A stretch of DNA of 64,000 nt from Spiroplasma endosymbiont of Atherix ibis (GCF_964020005.1 NZ_OZ026474.1:1-64000), one strand, 5' to 3'; shown: positions 25,636 to 36,447, counted from the stretch's first letter. Numbers and translations: made by a program. The notes: a model not told the origin generated them from the sequence alone.

Positions 25636-26082
25636 ATGAAAGTAATTCTATTAGCTGATGTAAAAAATTATGGTAAAAAAGATGAAGTAGTAGATGTATC
25701 TGATGGATATGGAGCAAATTATTTAATTCCAAAAGGTTTAGCAATTCTTGCAACAAAAGAAGATTTAAGTCATTTGAATGTTAGAAAAAGAAAAGAAGAG
25801 GAGTTAAATAACGAAAAAAAAGAAGAAATAAACTTTTTAAAAGAAAAAATTGAATCAATAATTTTAAATTTTAAAATAAAAACAATGAATAATAAACCTT
25901 TTGGATCAATTTCTCTTTCACAAATTACAGATAGATTAAAAAAAGAGTTTTCAATAAACTTAGATAAAAGAAAATTTGAAAAACATGAAAATATTAATAA
26001 ATTAGGTTTATTTTATTTAAAAATTAAACTTGAGTTTAAAATAGTAGCAACTTTAAAAGTGTTTATAGAAGGTACAGAATAA
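25636..26082 (+). CDS. rplI: 50S ribosomal protein L9
   Basis: It encodes 148 residues: the N-terminal domain MKVILLADVKNYGKKDEVVDVSDGYGANYLIPKGLA, a long helix and a C-terminal domain. ATG 25636 is chosen over GTG 25627, which lies in the ribosome binding site AAAGGTGA. The stop overlaps the dnaB start by one base (TAATG). Confidence 0.95.
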   Translation: MKVILLADVKNYGKKDEVVDVSDGYGANYLIPKGLAILATKEDLSHLNVRKRKEEELNNEKKEEINFLKEKIESIILNFKIKTMNNKPFGSISLSQITDRLKKEFSINLDKRKFEKHENINKLGLFYLKIKLEFKIVATLKVFIEGTE

Positions 26083-27428
26083 TGAATGAAAATTTAGATT
26101 TAAATACTGTTTTAATAGATTCAGAAAAAGCTGTACTAGCAATTGCTATGCACTCACCAAAAGCAAGTTTTGATATTTTGACTCAACTTAATTCAGAGGA
26201 TTTTAGTTTAGAAAAGCATCAAATAATTTTTGAAGCTATAAACGAAGTTTCACAAAATAGTCAAAATATTACTATTACAAAACTTGCTGAATTTTTAGAA
26301 GATAAAAAAACTTTAGAAAAAATAGGAGGAGTTTCTTATTTATCAGATGTTTCAGGTTATTTTTATACTGATGAAGGATTTGAAGATTATGTTGAAATTG
26401 TGTTTAAAAACTCAATAGGAAGACAATTAGATAGAGCATTAATACATATTAAACAATTAAGAGAAAGCAAATCTCCAATTGATGAAGTTTTTGTAATTGC
26501 TCAGCAAAAAATTTTAAATATTAAAACAGATATTAAAAAAGATGATGCAACTGCTGTAAAAGAAACTATTGTTGATGTTATTAAAAAAATTGAGTTATTA
26601 GAAAAAAATGGTGGATTAATTAATGGTGTGCCATCAGGATTTTCAGATTTAGATCAAATTACAAATGGTTGACAAAAAGGAGATTTTATAATTCTAGCTG
26701 CACGTCCTTCAATGGGAAAAACTGCATTTGCACTTAATTTAGCAGTTAATGCTGCAGAAAGACAAAAGGGAGTAGCTTTTTTTTCATTAGAAATGCCAAA
26801 AGAACAATTAGTTCAACGTATTTTAAGTTCTGTTTCAGGAATAGAATCAAGTTCGCTTAGAAATGCTCAAGGATTAACAACAGAAAAATGAACTAGAATT
26901 ACAGCTGGAGGAGAACAAATTAAAAATATGAATATTGTTATTGATGATACTCCAGGAATTAATGTTTTACAGTTACAATCAAAATTAAGAAAAATGAAAA
27001 GAGATTTTGGTGTGGAGATTTGTTTTATTGATTATTTACAATTAATATCATCAATGACAAATAGATTTGACAGTAGACAAAATGAAGTTGCATCTATTTC
27101 TAGACATCTAAAAAAAATTGCACGTGAATTAAATATGCCAATAGTTTGTCTTTCACAATTATCACGTAGTGTTGAAAAACGAGAAGAAAAAACTCCTTTA
27201 ATGTCTGACTTAAGAGATTCTGGAGCAATAGAACAAGATGCAGATATTATTATTTTCTTATATAGGGATGCATATTATAAAACAAAAGAATACAGTGTAG
27301 CAAGTTATGATCCAACTGATGAAACAGATATTATTATTTCAAAACATCGTAATGGAGCAACAGGGCTTGTAAAAGTTAATTTCCTTAGAAGCTATGGTAA
27401 ATTCATTGATCAGTCAAAAAATTCTTAG
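26082..27428 (+). CDS. dnaB: Replicative DNA helicase
   Basis: Hexameric 5'-3' helicase at the replication fork. It encodes 448 residues: an N-terminal helical domain (about 1-105), a linker, and a RecA-like domain with Walker [25 protein letters not shown], Walker [11 protein letters not shown] and [24 protein letters not shown] codons at 26670 and 26888 are Trp. It is coupled to rplI by a one-base overlap, the usual firmicute arrangement. Confidence 0.97.
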
Positions 27429-27490
27429 TGTTTTTTTTAATATTTTAATGTAAAATAAAGAATAGATATTTTTAAAAAAGAGGTTATATT

Positions 27491-28831
27491 ATGAAAAAAT
27501 TATTTTCTATTTTAGGAGCATTTGCTATTGTTTCAACAAGTATTTCAGATGTAGTTTCATGTTCAGTAGCAACTACTAGTATTGAAACATTAGTTGATGG
27601 AAATAATAAATTTACAATTGGTGGTAAAAAAGTGGAAATGGAAAAGGTTTTTGGAAGTAAAAGAGTTCTTACAATTTTAGGCTATCAAATTCTTGATGCT
27701 ATTTCATTTACTGAAAGTAAATATCAAAATCATGATAAATTAGAAAAGCAAAAAAATGTTTTAGGAGCAAAAGGACAAGCTTTATCTTTAGATAATTTAA
27801 AAAAAGAAGATTCTAATTCATTTGGAATAGAATTTATTAAAGGAAAAGATATAGAAGAATTTAAAAATGATTATAATTCACCTGTAGATTCTAGATTTTC
27901 ACAATTAAATTTTAAATTAGGTATTAATCACGAAATAAAAGAATCAGAAATATGAACTTCTAATAATGCTACAACTTTTACTGCTAATAAAGCAAAAGTT
28001 TTAAAAGCTAAATTAAATTATGATAATAATAAAGTTGAAAGTATCGAAAAAGTAAATGAAGAAAAAAGTTTACAAGATTATTTTAGTCTTACTTGAGAAA
28101 AAAAATTAAATGATAAAGATTTAAAAGAGAAATATAAAAAATACGGATTTTACTTATTAACTAATGATCAAGCAAATTCATTATATGATGAAATTTCACG
28201 CTCTAATAATCAAGATGATAAAGATAAACTTATTAAACATTTATCAAAAGAAGAATTTAGGATTTTACATACACAATTAAGAACTAAAGAAGAAGCTTTA
28301 AGAAATGGTATTGTTATGCCTGGTAAATTTGAAAATAATTTTAAAAATAAAGATGAAACTAAACTTGAAAATTTTACTAAAGGTCAAATTCATGATATTT
28401 CTAAAGGAAGTTATTTTTTTAGAACAGAAGACAAAAAAACTTTACAATCACAAGTTATTGGAGGTTCAAATAACAGTGAAAGAACATTTATTTATGGAAA
28501 AAGCGATTCAAATATTACTTTAGAAATAGATTTTACTTTTGATATACCTGCTAGCAAAAGAGATGGAACTGTAGATAGAAAATATAATATTAATTTGAAA
28601 TTAAAAAATATTGTAGTTAGTTATCAATTAAATGCAGTAGTTTTAGACAAAGAAAAAGAAGAAAATAAAAAAAGAAATGATGAAGTTATATATTGATATC
28701 AACCAGTTTTTTATCAATTTACAACACAAGAAATGTTTAAAATAAATTCAAGTACTAAAAATAATGATGGAACTAAGGATATTTTTAAAGACTTAGAAGG
28801 AGCAACAATTAATATTACTAGAAAACAATAA
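27491..28831 (+). CDS. Predicted lipoprotein of unknown function
   Basis: It encodes 446 residues. The N-terminus MKKLFSILGAFAIVSTSISD and a lipobox ending VVSC (Cys24) form a lipoprotein signal peptide of the Spiroplasma/Mesoplasma type, so the mature protein should be anchored on the outer face of the single membrane. The rest is hydrophilic, Lys/Asn/Asp-rich, with TGA Trp codons at several places. No catalytic motif is recognised. The start ATG 27491 follows AGAGGTTAT. It stands alone between dnaB and the Asn-rich protein gene. Confidence 0.83.
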
Positions 28832-28872
28832 TAAATGTGAGATAATTATTTAAGGAAAAAGGGGCATTTCTT

Positions 28873-30324
28873 ATGAATTATTACATTAAATTTGAAAATA
28901 ATTTTTATAATGTAATTGAAGTTAATACAGGCCAAATGATTGCATCTTTTATTAGTGATATAGAAGCTAATGAATTTGTTCAATCCCTTTTTGACATGTC
29001 AAATAATTCACATGAATTATTAAAACAAAATTTATTTAGTCCATATAATAATATTAATTATCAAAGTTTGACTCCTCAATTGGGAGCACCTTTGCAAAAT
29101 CAATTTGGATTAGCACAGCCTTGAAATTCAAACTCTCCTTTGCAAAGTCAAACTCCAAATTCACAAAATGGTGGACAAACAACAGTTTTTAATAATTATT
29201 GACAAGCACCAAATCCACAAAATTCTTATGTACAAGGAAATTCTTCTTTATCAAATCCTTTATCTCAAAATCAATATCCTGATCAACAAAATATAAATCA
29301 ATTGAGAGTTCCTAATAATGGAAACCAAATGTTTCAAAATCAAGACCCTTATTCATTAGAAAATCAGTATGGTTTAAACTCAATTAATTCTAATTTATCA
29401 AATAATTTAAATTTACAAAAAAACAGAATTAATGAAAATATTCCATTAAGTAATAATAGAAATTTTTTAAATTCTAATCAACCTAATCTTACTTCACAAA
29501 ATTCTTATTTGAATGATGATTTTTCTAGAGGTTCATTTTGTCATACAGATAGTTTAAATTCTAATTTATCTCAAAATCAAAAATTGAATGATAGTTTTTT
29601 AGAATCTAAAAATTTAGTTCAAGAATCTTTCAATGAGCAAAGTTCATTGGTAAATAATAATTTAGATGAAAATCAAAAAAATTATGAAAAAAATAATTTA
29701 GGTGGAGCTGGTTTTGCTTCACAAAATTCTTATTTAAATAAAAATTTATCTAAAGAAACTAAAAATAGTGAGATTGAAATAGCTGAAAAAAATATATTTG
29801 AAGAAGTAGAAAATGATTTTAAATTTGATTTCAATGATAATACTCTTTCAGTTGATACTAGTTTATTTGAAGAAGACAAAATGGGAGCAATAATATATGT
29901 GCCTAAAAATTTCATAAATAATACTGATGATGACAGTTTGGGGGAAGTTGCAGCATATCAAGATATGAAACATGTTTCTAAAGATAAATTGCAATATGAA
30001 GATCAAGAAATACATTATAAGGAATCATCAAATTTAGAATCTGATAATTTTTTTGAAAATTCTATTCAAGAAGTAGAAAATAAAGAAAAAACTCTTTCAG
30101 AAATATATGAAAAAGATTTAGTTTCTGAAACTTATTTATTGCCAAAGAGAGATCCAAATATAATTGATTTAGGACCAATAAATGAATATGATGAAGTATT
30201 TTCAACTCCAAGAAAAGATACAGAAAAAGATGATTTAGAAAGTTTGATTTTATCAAAAAAAGAAAAAAAAGATTTGAAAAAAATTAAAAAGTTAGAAAAA
30301 GGCTCTAGAAAGAAAGAAAAATAG
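28873..30324 (+). CDS. Asn/Gln/Ser-rich protein of unknown function
   Basis: It encodes 483 residues, two TGA codons (at about 29122 and 29197) being Trp. An N-terminal folded-looking segment (about 1-50, MNYYIKFENNFYNVIEVNTG) is followed by about 250 residues of low-complexity Asn/Gln/Ser/Pro sequence with recurring units such as SQNSYLN and NSNLS, then an acidic part and a basic tail LSKKEKKDLKKIKKLEK. No signal peptide or membrane segment is seen. The N-terminus looks like a conserved domain, the middle like a disordered linker. I do not recognise a function. It ends 10 bp before ung. Confidence 0.75.
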
Positions 30325-30334
30325 TACTAAAATA

Positions 30335-31003
30335 ATGAATGTGATTAAAGAATTACCAGAAGAATGAGTTGAATTATTTTTACAAGATAATATTTATAAT
30401 GAAATTAAAATAATTTTAAAAAAAATTAGAAATTTATAAAATATATATCCATTAAAAGAAAATATTTTTAGAGTATTTAAGTTAATTAAACCTAAAGATA
30501 TTAAAGTGATAATAATTGGTCAAGATCCATATCATGGTCCAAATCAAGATAATGGAATTGCATTTAGTGTTTCAAATAGTGTTAAAATGCCTCCAAGTTT
30601 AAAAAATATATTTAAAGAACTTAAATATGATTTAAATATAGATAATTTTAAAAATAATGATTTATCTAATTGAGTTCGTCAAGGAGTATTTCTAATAAAT
30701 TATTGTTTAACTGTAGAAAAAGGAAACCCTAATTCTCATAAAGATTTAGGTTGAGATAAAGTAATTTTAAAAATATTAAATAAAATAAATGAAATTAATA
30801 GAGATATTATTTATTGTTTATGAGGAAATTACGCAAAAAAACTATATAATAGTCTTGTATACAAAGATAAAGCAAAAATTATTTATTCCGCACATCCATC
30901 AACATTTAGTTTTAAAAAAGGTTTTGAAAAGAGTAAGCCATTTTCAAAAATAAACTCAATGTTAAAAAATAGTAATAAAAAAATAATTAACTGAGAAAAT
31001 TAA
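30335..31003 (+). pseudogene. ung: Uracil-DNA glycosylase, interrupted by an in-frame TAA
   Basis: Removes uracil from DNA. The family motifs are present: the catalytic IIIGQDPYHGPNQDNGIAFS (Asp of GQDPYHG), NWVRQGVFLINYCLTVEKGNPNSHK and the DNA-intercalation segment SAHPSTFSF. The frame from ATG 30335 (MNVIKELPEEWVELFLQ) meets TAA at 30437-30439, then continues in the same frame with IYPLKENIFRVFKLIKP to the true stop at 31001-31003. Read through, it has 223 codons, the normal length. A downstream start such as GTG near 30506 would lose the N-terminal helices. Most likely a nonsense-inactivated gene. Confidence 0.85.
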
Positions 31004-31014
31004 GGAGCAAAAGC

Positions 31015-31920
31015 ATGAATAATATTAGTAAGTGGTTGCTTGAAGGAAATAATATGGCTTATGCTATGGCAGTCTTTATAGGTTTTTTTATAATTTTGTA
31101 TTTCCTATATAATGGTATGTCTTTTTGAATTTTAAAAGAAAGATATCATGGAATTAGATTTACAACTAAAAATATTGCTTATATAACTATGTTTACAGCT
31201 ATTAATGTTAGTGTAACTGTTGTAATTTCCTTGACTATTCCAGTTACAGTTTTTCCTCCAATAAGAATTGCTTTTGAAGGTGTAATGGTTAAAATAACTG
31301 GATTTATTTTTGGACCAATAATAGGAGTTTTAGTAGCTTTAATTACAGAAGTATTAGTTATGATTTTTGTTCCATCATTTATTCATCCAGCTTTTATAAT
31401 TGTAATTATTTGTTATGGATTTATTGCAGGTATAGGTTCAAGTTTTTTAAGACTTGGAAAAGGTTATAATTGAGTACCAGTTCTTTTAATTAATTTATTT
31501 TTAATTGTATTTGCTGCATTTATGGTTTTTGTTATTGATGCATACCCAGATGGTCAAAAAATAACCGTACTAAGTTTTCAAGTAGATAAAGAAACTTATA
31601 AATGAATCTTTTTAGGATCAATTATTGCATGTTTGGGAACGTTTTGAATAATTTATTTAGTATTATTATTTAAGGGACAAATGAAGATTTTACATGTACT
31701 TCTTCCAATTATTTTATTTGCAACCGCATCAGAGTATCTAGTAACTGCAGTAATTTCTGCTTGAGGAGATGCAGGATTTTTAGGAATACCTTCTGAAGGT
31801 GGATATACGGCTATGTTTATTGGTAGACTTATTCAGGCTCCTTTAAAAATTATATTTAATTCAGCTATTTTATTTTTAACATATAAAGCTGTGGCACCAT
31901 TAATCAAAAGAGATAGATAA
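31015..31920 (+). CDS. Integral membrane protein, probable ECF transporter S component
   Basis: It encodes 301 residues with about seven hydrophobic segments. The stretch IPVTVFPPIRIAFEGVMVKI followed by TGFIFGPIIGVLVALITEVL resembles substrate-binding S components of ECF vitamin transporters. These need a shared EcfA/EcfT module, not encoded in this window. Residues 1-50 add an extra transmembrane segment not typical of the family. ATG 31015 follows AAGGAGC, and the ung stop lies only 11 bp before. The substrate cannot be told; a folate-type S component is one possibility. Confidence 0.62.
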
Positions 31921-31934
31921 TGGAGGTTTTTTAA

Positions 31935-33266
31935 ATGAAACTATATGATTCATTAATAAGTAATTTTAAGGAAATAGATTTATCTAAGGTTCTTATTTAT
32001 ACTTGTGGACCAACAGTTTATGATTATATTCATATTGGTAATGCAAGACCTCTAATCTTAACTGATATTATAATTAGATATTTAGAGAGTATGGATATAA
32101 AATATAAATATCTTTTAAATATTACAGATATTGATGACAAAATTATTAATAAATCGTTAGAAAAAAAAATTAGTGAAGAAGATTACTCTAAAAAATTTAC
32201 AAAAGCATTTTTAGAAGATCTTGATTTTTTAAATATAAAAAGGCCAACAGCAGTTGTACCTATATCTTCAAAAATAAATGAAATTTTATTTTTTATTGAT
32301 AATTTAGTAGAAAAGGGTTTTGCATATGAAAAATCAGGAAATGTTTATTTTGATATTAGTAAATGAGAAAATGATTATGGAGCTCTTTCAAATCAAAATA
32401 TTAAAAATTTAAATATAGGTGAAAAAATAAAAAAAGATGAAAATAAAAAAAATCCTCAAGATTTTATTTTATGAAAAAAAACTGAAATAGGTAAGAAGTG
32501 ATTATCTAAATGAGGGCTAGGAAGACCAGGATGACATACGGAGTGTGCAGTTTTAATTGATGACTTTTTTAAAACATCAATTAATATCCATGTTGGAGGA
32601 ATAGATTTGAAATTTCCTCATCATGAAAATGAAAGAATTCAATATATTGCCAAAAATTTAAGAGAGTTATCAGATGTTTGATTACATAATGGTCATTTAT
32701 CATTAGAAAATATTAAAATGTCAAAGTCTCTTAAAAATACTATTTTAGTTAGAGACTATGTAAAAGAAAATGGAAGTAATTCATTAAGATTTATATTTTT
32801 AAATTCTAATTATAAGCAGCCTTTAAATATTAATCAAGAATTAATTGATTATTCAAAAGAGTGAATATTAAAAATAGAATTTATGCTTAAAACAATTAAT
32901 TGATCAACAAGAGTAGGAGAATTAATTTTAACAAATAATACTCCAATCGATGATAATTTTAATTCATATAAATATCTTACAAAATTTAAGAAATTTCTTA
33001 ATGATGATTTAAATACTCCTTTAGTAATTTCTTTAATTGATGAAATGTGTAAAAGTATTAATAAACAAATTAAAAATAAAATGTTAGATTCTACTTATTT
33101 AAAATTAAAAACAATATTAAAAACTCTTGGTTTTTCTTTTGAAATTAAGGATTTATCAAATAAAGATATTGATAAGATTAAAAAATGAAGAGAAATGATA
33201 AGTAAAAAAAATTTTCAAAAAGCTGATAAATTGAGAAATGAACTTAAAGAGGAGAATATTATTTAA
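31935..33266 (+). CDS. cysS: Cysteinyl-tRNA synthetase
   Basis: Class I synthetase that charges tRNA-Cys. It encodes 443 residues with the zinc-site Cys in [17 protein letters not shown] (HIGN is the HIGH motif), [18 protein letters not shown] and IKMSKSLKN (KMSKS). Many Trp residues are TGA. The start ATG 31935 follows TGGAGGT. It precedes rlmB with a one-base overlap, reproducing the Bacillus cysS-rlmB-sigH-rpmG-secE-nusG order. Confidence 0.96.
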
Positions 33267-33985
33267 TGAAGAACTATATTTATGGTAAAAATGCAGTTGA
33301 GAATACTATTAAAAATTTTAGTTCTGAAATAAAACAAGTATTTATTTTAAAGGGTCATTCATTTGAGCCAGATATTTATAGCTTAATTAAAAAACAAAAA
33401 ATTGAATGAAAATCTTTAGAAAAGCAAGAGTTTGGTTTATTAATAAAAGAAGGTGTAAATCATCAAGGTTTAATAGCTCAAGTTATAGATTTCAAATATT
33501 TAGAAATGAAAGATTTTTATAATGACTCTAAATTAAATCAAACAGTTCTAATTTTAGATAAAATACAAGATCCACAAAATTTTGGATCAATAATTAGAAC
33601 AGCAAGTTTATTTGGAGTAGATGCAATTATAATTCAAGAAACTAATCAAGTTCAAATAACACCTGCAGTTATGAAAGCTTCAGCAGGAACAATTTATAAT
33701 GTACCGATTATTAAAGTTAGTAATTTAAAATCTGCAATAAACAATTTAAAAGATAGGGGATTTTGGATATACAGTTCTTATTTAGGAGAAAAAAGTATAT
33801 CTATAAGGGAAATTGATTTTGATAAAAAGTCAGTAATAATTATAGGGAATGAGGGCAAAGGAATTGGAAATAAAATCTTAGAATTATCAGATTTTATGTT
33901 TCAGATTGATACTAATAATGTAATTGATTCATTAAATGTTTCAGTAGCAACAGGGATTATCCTTTTTAAACTATTTAATAGGTAA
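33266..33985 (+). CDS. rlmB: 23S rRNA Gm2251-type 2'-O-methyltransferase (RlmB/TrmH family)
   Basis: SPOUT methyltransferase. It encodes 239 residues: an N-terminal substrate-binding domain (IYGKNAVENTIKN) and the SpoU domain with ILDKIQDPQNFGSIIRTASLFG, IIGNEGKGIG and IDSLNVSVATGIILF, the three family motifs. The start overlaps the cysS stop. The rRNA target is inferred from the family. Confidence 0.9.
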
Positions 33986-34007
33986 AATTTCGAAAGGAAA
34001 AAATAAA

Positions 34008-34436
34008 ATGAAAATTATAATAGCTGAAATTATAAAAAGTGAATTTCAAAATGATGTTACAGCAGATGTATTAATACATCTTCAAAGATCTACAATAAAA
34101 ATTATAAATACAGAACATCAAAAAATTAGTTATTTAAGATTAGATAAAGAAGATTTAATAACTAATGTTTATCTTGCAATTAAAGAAGTTAAACAAAAAT
34201 ATGATATTAATAAAAATGTTCCATTAGTAGCTTATGCTAATTTTATTATTAAACGAAGAATATTAGATTATGCAAAATTTTTAAAAAGAGATAAAAGAAA
34301 GTTGACACTTAAAATGATTAACTCTTATAGAAGCAGTTTAACAGAGGATGGACAAACTTTTTTAGAACGAGACATTGATCGTTATTATTACGAAAGCGAA
34401 AGAGAAAAAATTTTTTACAGTGTAAAGAAAAGTTAA
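34008..34436 (+). CDS. Sigma-70 region 2 protein in the sigH position, lacking region 4
   Basis: It encodes 142 residues. EDLITNVYLAIKEVKQKYDI and LVAYANFIIKRRILDYAKFLKRDKR resemble sigma region 2 of SigH. The position between rlmB and rpmG-secE-nusG is that of sigH in Bacillus. The protein ends at FYSVKKS; the roughly 60-residue region 4 that reads -35 elements is absent, and the 71 bp before rpmG cannot encode it. It may act as a reduced alternative sigma factor or a regulator. The start ATG 34008 follows GAAAGGAAA. Confidence 0.72.
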   Translation: MKIIIAEIIKSEFQNDVTADVLIHLQRSTIKIINTEHQKISYLRLDKEDLITNVYLAIKEVKQKYDINKNVPLVAYANFIIKRRILDYAKFLKRDKRKLTLKMINSYRSSLTEDGQTFLERDIDRYYYESEREKIFYSVKKS

Positions 34437-34475
34437 AAAAGGTTTTTAACTATTTTAATAAAGATATATCTAATA

Positions 34476-34481
34476 TATAAT
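34476..34481 (+). promoter_or_regulatory. -10 element upstream of rpmG
   Basis: TATAAT lies 26 bp before the rpmG start in the gap after the sigma-like gene. No convincing -35 is seen. Confidence 0.4.
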
Positions 34482-34507
34482 ATCTATGAAAAGAAAAGAG
34501 TGTTTTT

Positions 34508-34669
34508 ATGCCCACAAAATCCAATAAAAAGGTTATACTTATTTGTAGTGAGTGCTTATCAAGAAATTATACTATTCAAAAAAGTACAATTTCTCAAAGA
34601 GAAAGATTACAAATAAAAAAACACTGTATAACATGTAATGCGCATGTAATTCATAAGGAGACAAGATAA
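34508..34669 (+). CDS. rpmG: 50S ribosomal protein L33, zinc-binding form
   Basis: It encodes 53 residues, [22 protein letters not shown], with two Cys pairs (CSEC and CITC), the zinc-ribbon form of L33. The start ATG 34508 is preceded by AAGAGTG. It stands before secE and nusG, as in Bacillus. Confidence 0.93.
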   Translation: MPTKSNKKVILICSECLSRNYTIQKSTISQRERLQIKKHCITCNAHVIHKETR

Positions 34670-34670
34670 A

Positions 34671-35081
34671 ATGTCTAAAAATAATGATATTAAAGAGCAA
34701 AAAGCTCAGGAAAAATTAAAGAAAATTCAAGAAAAGCAAGCTCAAAAACAAAATAAAAAACAAAATAAACAAAATAAAAAAGAAGAGTTTAATAAGCTTT
34801 TCAATGAGTTTGAAGGACATGATGGAACTCAAGAAGGTAAGCTTAAAGCTGCAAAAAAGAAAAAAGTTAAAAAAGAAAAAAGCAAAATTAATTATAAATT
34901 AGCATTTAAAGAAGCACCGATTAAGTTTCTTAAAGAAGTTAATAAAATACAGTGATCTTCAAGAAAAAATTTGGGAACTAAATTTTTATGAGTTATAGTA
35001 TTTATTGCTATTTTTGGAGTGTTCTTTTTCTGTTTAGATTGAGCTTTCCAAGCTTTATTTGAAGTTATGAAAATTATTTAA
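34671..35081 (+). CDS. secE: Preprotein translocase subunit SecE
   Basis: Component of the SecYEG channel. It encodes 136 residues: a long Lys/Gln-rich cytosolic extension (about 1-85), the amphipathic segment around FKEAPIKFLKEVNKIQWSSRKN, and one transmembrane helix (FLWVIVFIAIFGVFFFCLDWAF). Three TGA codons in the second half are Trp, so a standard-code search loses the membrane segment. It starts one base after the rpmG stop and precedes nusG. Confidence 0.9.
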
Positions 35082-35093
35082 GAGGAGATTATC

Positions 35094-35723
35094 ATGGAAC
35101 AAAACTTATTTGAATTAGAAGATGAATTAGGCTCATACAAGGGACAATGGTTCGTCATTAACTGTAATAGTGGTCACGAAGATAGAGTAAGAGCAGATTT
35201 ACTTCAAAAAATTGAAACTTCTAGTTTAGAAGATAGAATATTTAATATTAGAATTTCAAAAGCACCTGTAATGGGAAAAAATAATAAAATTAATGAAAAA
35301 AATAAATTTCCTGGATATTTATTTATTAATATGAATATGACAGATGAGACATGATTTATAGTTAGAAATACTCCTGGAGTTACAGGATTTATTGGTTCTT
35401 CTGGTAAAGGTGCAAAACCATTACCTTTAACTATTGAAGAGGTTTCAAGAATGCTTGAACAAAGTGAAAATCAACAATCAAAAAATGATAAAACCTTAAA
35501 AGGTAATGCAAATCAACCTAAAAAAGAAAAAGTTTTATTTACAGCTGATTATGATATAAAAGATGTAGTTTTTGTTAAAGACGGACCTTTTGCAGTTACA
35601 GAAGGTCAAGTTATGGAAATGGATTTTGAAAAAGGAATTGCAATAGTTAATATTGAATTATTTGGAAGAATTACTCCAACTGAATTTGAATTTTTAAATT
35701 TAGAAAAAGCTTATAAAAATTAA
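35094..35723 (+). CDS. nusG: Transcription termination/antitermination factor NusG
   Basis: It binds RNA polymerase and modulates pausing and termination. It encodes 209 residues: the NGN domain (GQWFVINCNSGHEDRVRADL, FPGYLFINMNM, TPGVTGFIG) and a C-terminal KOW domain (VFVKDGPFAVTEGQVMEMDFEKGIAIVNIELFGR). The start ATG 35094 follows AAGAGGAGAT. It closes the rpmG-secE-nusG unit and a terminator follows. Confidence 0.95.
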
Positions 35724-35738
35724 TTTTATATTAATTTA

Positions 35739-35780
35739 AACTTTGTAGATATTTTGAAATTTACAAAGTTATTTTTTTTC
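35739..35780 (+). terminator. Intrinsic terminator after nusG
   Basis: The stem AACTTTGTA / TACAAAGTT (35739-35747 with 35762-35770), loop about 14 nt, is followed by a T8 run. Confidence 0.75.
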
Positions 35781-35809
35781 TTGTATTATTATTTATAAAG
35801 GAGATAATT

Positions 35810-36322
35810 ATGAAAAAAATTAAAATTGAAATTATTTTAGAAGATGAAAGAATAATGAGAGCTGATTTATATCCAGAATTAGCTCCTATCTCTGTTGAAA
35901 ACTTTGTTAATTTAATTAAAAAAAATTATTATAACGGATTAATATTTCATAGAGTAATTAAAGGTTTTATGATTCAAGGGGGAGGAATGTTTTCTGATTT
36001 AAATCAAAAAGAAAATGTAGATCCAATTAAGGGAGAGTTTTCAATTAATGGTTGAAATAAAAATACATTAGCTTTATCACATGTTCCTGGAGTTTTATCA
36101 ATGGCAAGAACAAATAAAATGGATAGTGCAACTAGTCAATTTTTTATTGTTACAGGAGATGCTAAATTTTTAGATGGACAATATGCATCTTTTGGAAAAC
36201 TATCAGATGAAGAAAGTTTAAAAGTAGCTTTTTCAATTGAAAGTGTAAAAACAGGCATTAAAGATTTTTATGAAGATATACCAATAGAGCCAATTATTAT
36301 AAAATCTATTAATCTTATTTAA
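35810..36322 (+). CDS. ppiB: Peptidyl-prolyl cis-trans isomerase, cyclophilin type
   Basis: It speeds proline isomerisation during protein folding. It encodes 170 residues with [15 protein letters not shown] (catalytic Arg of FHRxI), [20 protein letters not shown] and [11 protein letters not shown], the cyclophilin core. One TGA is Trp (NGWNKN). No signal peptide is present, so it is cytosolic. The start ATG 35810 follows AAAGGAGAT. It forms a single-gene unit between terminators. Confidence 0.92.
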
Positions 36323-36338
36323 TATAAGATTTTTTTTA
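36311..36338 (+). terminator. Intrinsic terminator overlapping the ppiB stop
   Basis: The stem AATCTTAT / ATAAGATT (36311-36318 with 36324-36331) has a loop that includes the stop codon and is followed by a T run. Confidence 0.75.
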
Positions 36339-36349
36339 TTTTAAAAATA

Positions 36350-36358
36350 TGTTATTAT
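36350..36358 (+). promoter_or_regulatory. Extended -10 promoter of rplK-rplA
   Basis: TGTTATTAT, identical to the elements before ffs and the rplJ leader. Transcription would start near 36365, just before the structured leader. Confidence 0.55.
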
Positions 36359-36377
36359 TAATTATGTCAGATTTTAA

Positions 36378-36425
36378 TTGTGGAAGTATGATAAACAAAT
36401 GTCTATCATTACGTTAGGACCACAG
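36378..36425 (+). promoter_or_regulatory. Probable L1-binding leader of rplK-rplA
   Basis: An outer stem GTGG / CCAC (36380-36383 with 36420-36423, with a neighbouring U-A pair) encloses the hairpin ATGATA / TATCAT (36388-36393 with 36404-36409). Asymmetric internal-loop sequences AAGT and TACGTTAGGA lie between them. This resembles the L1-stalk mimic that L1 uses to repress L11-L1 operons. The structure is seen; the regulation is inferred. Confidence 0.55.
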
Positions 36426-36447
36426 CGAAAACAGGGAGGTGTTGTTC

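Noticed and set aside
29302-30324. The Asn-rich protein gene as two separate genes
   Set aside because: The gap between the frames contains only TGA codons, which are Trp here; the frame is continuous from 28873.
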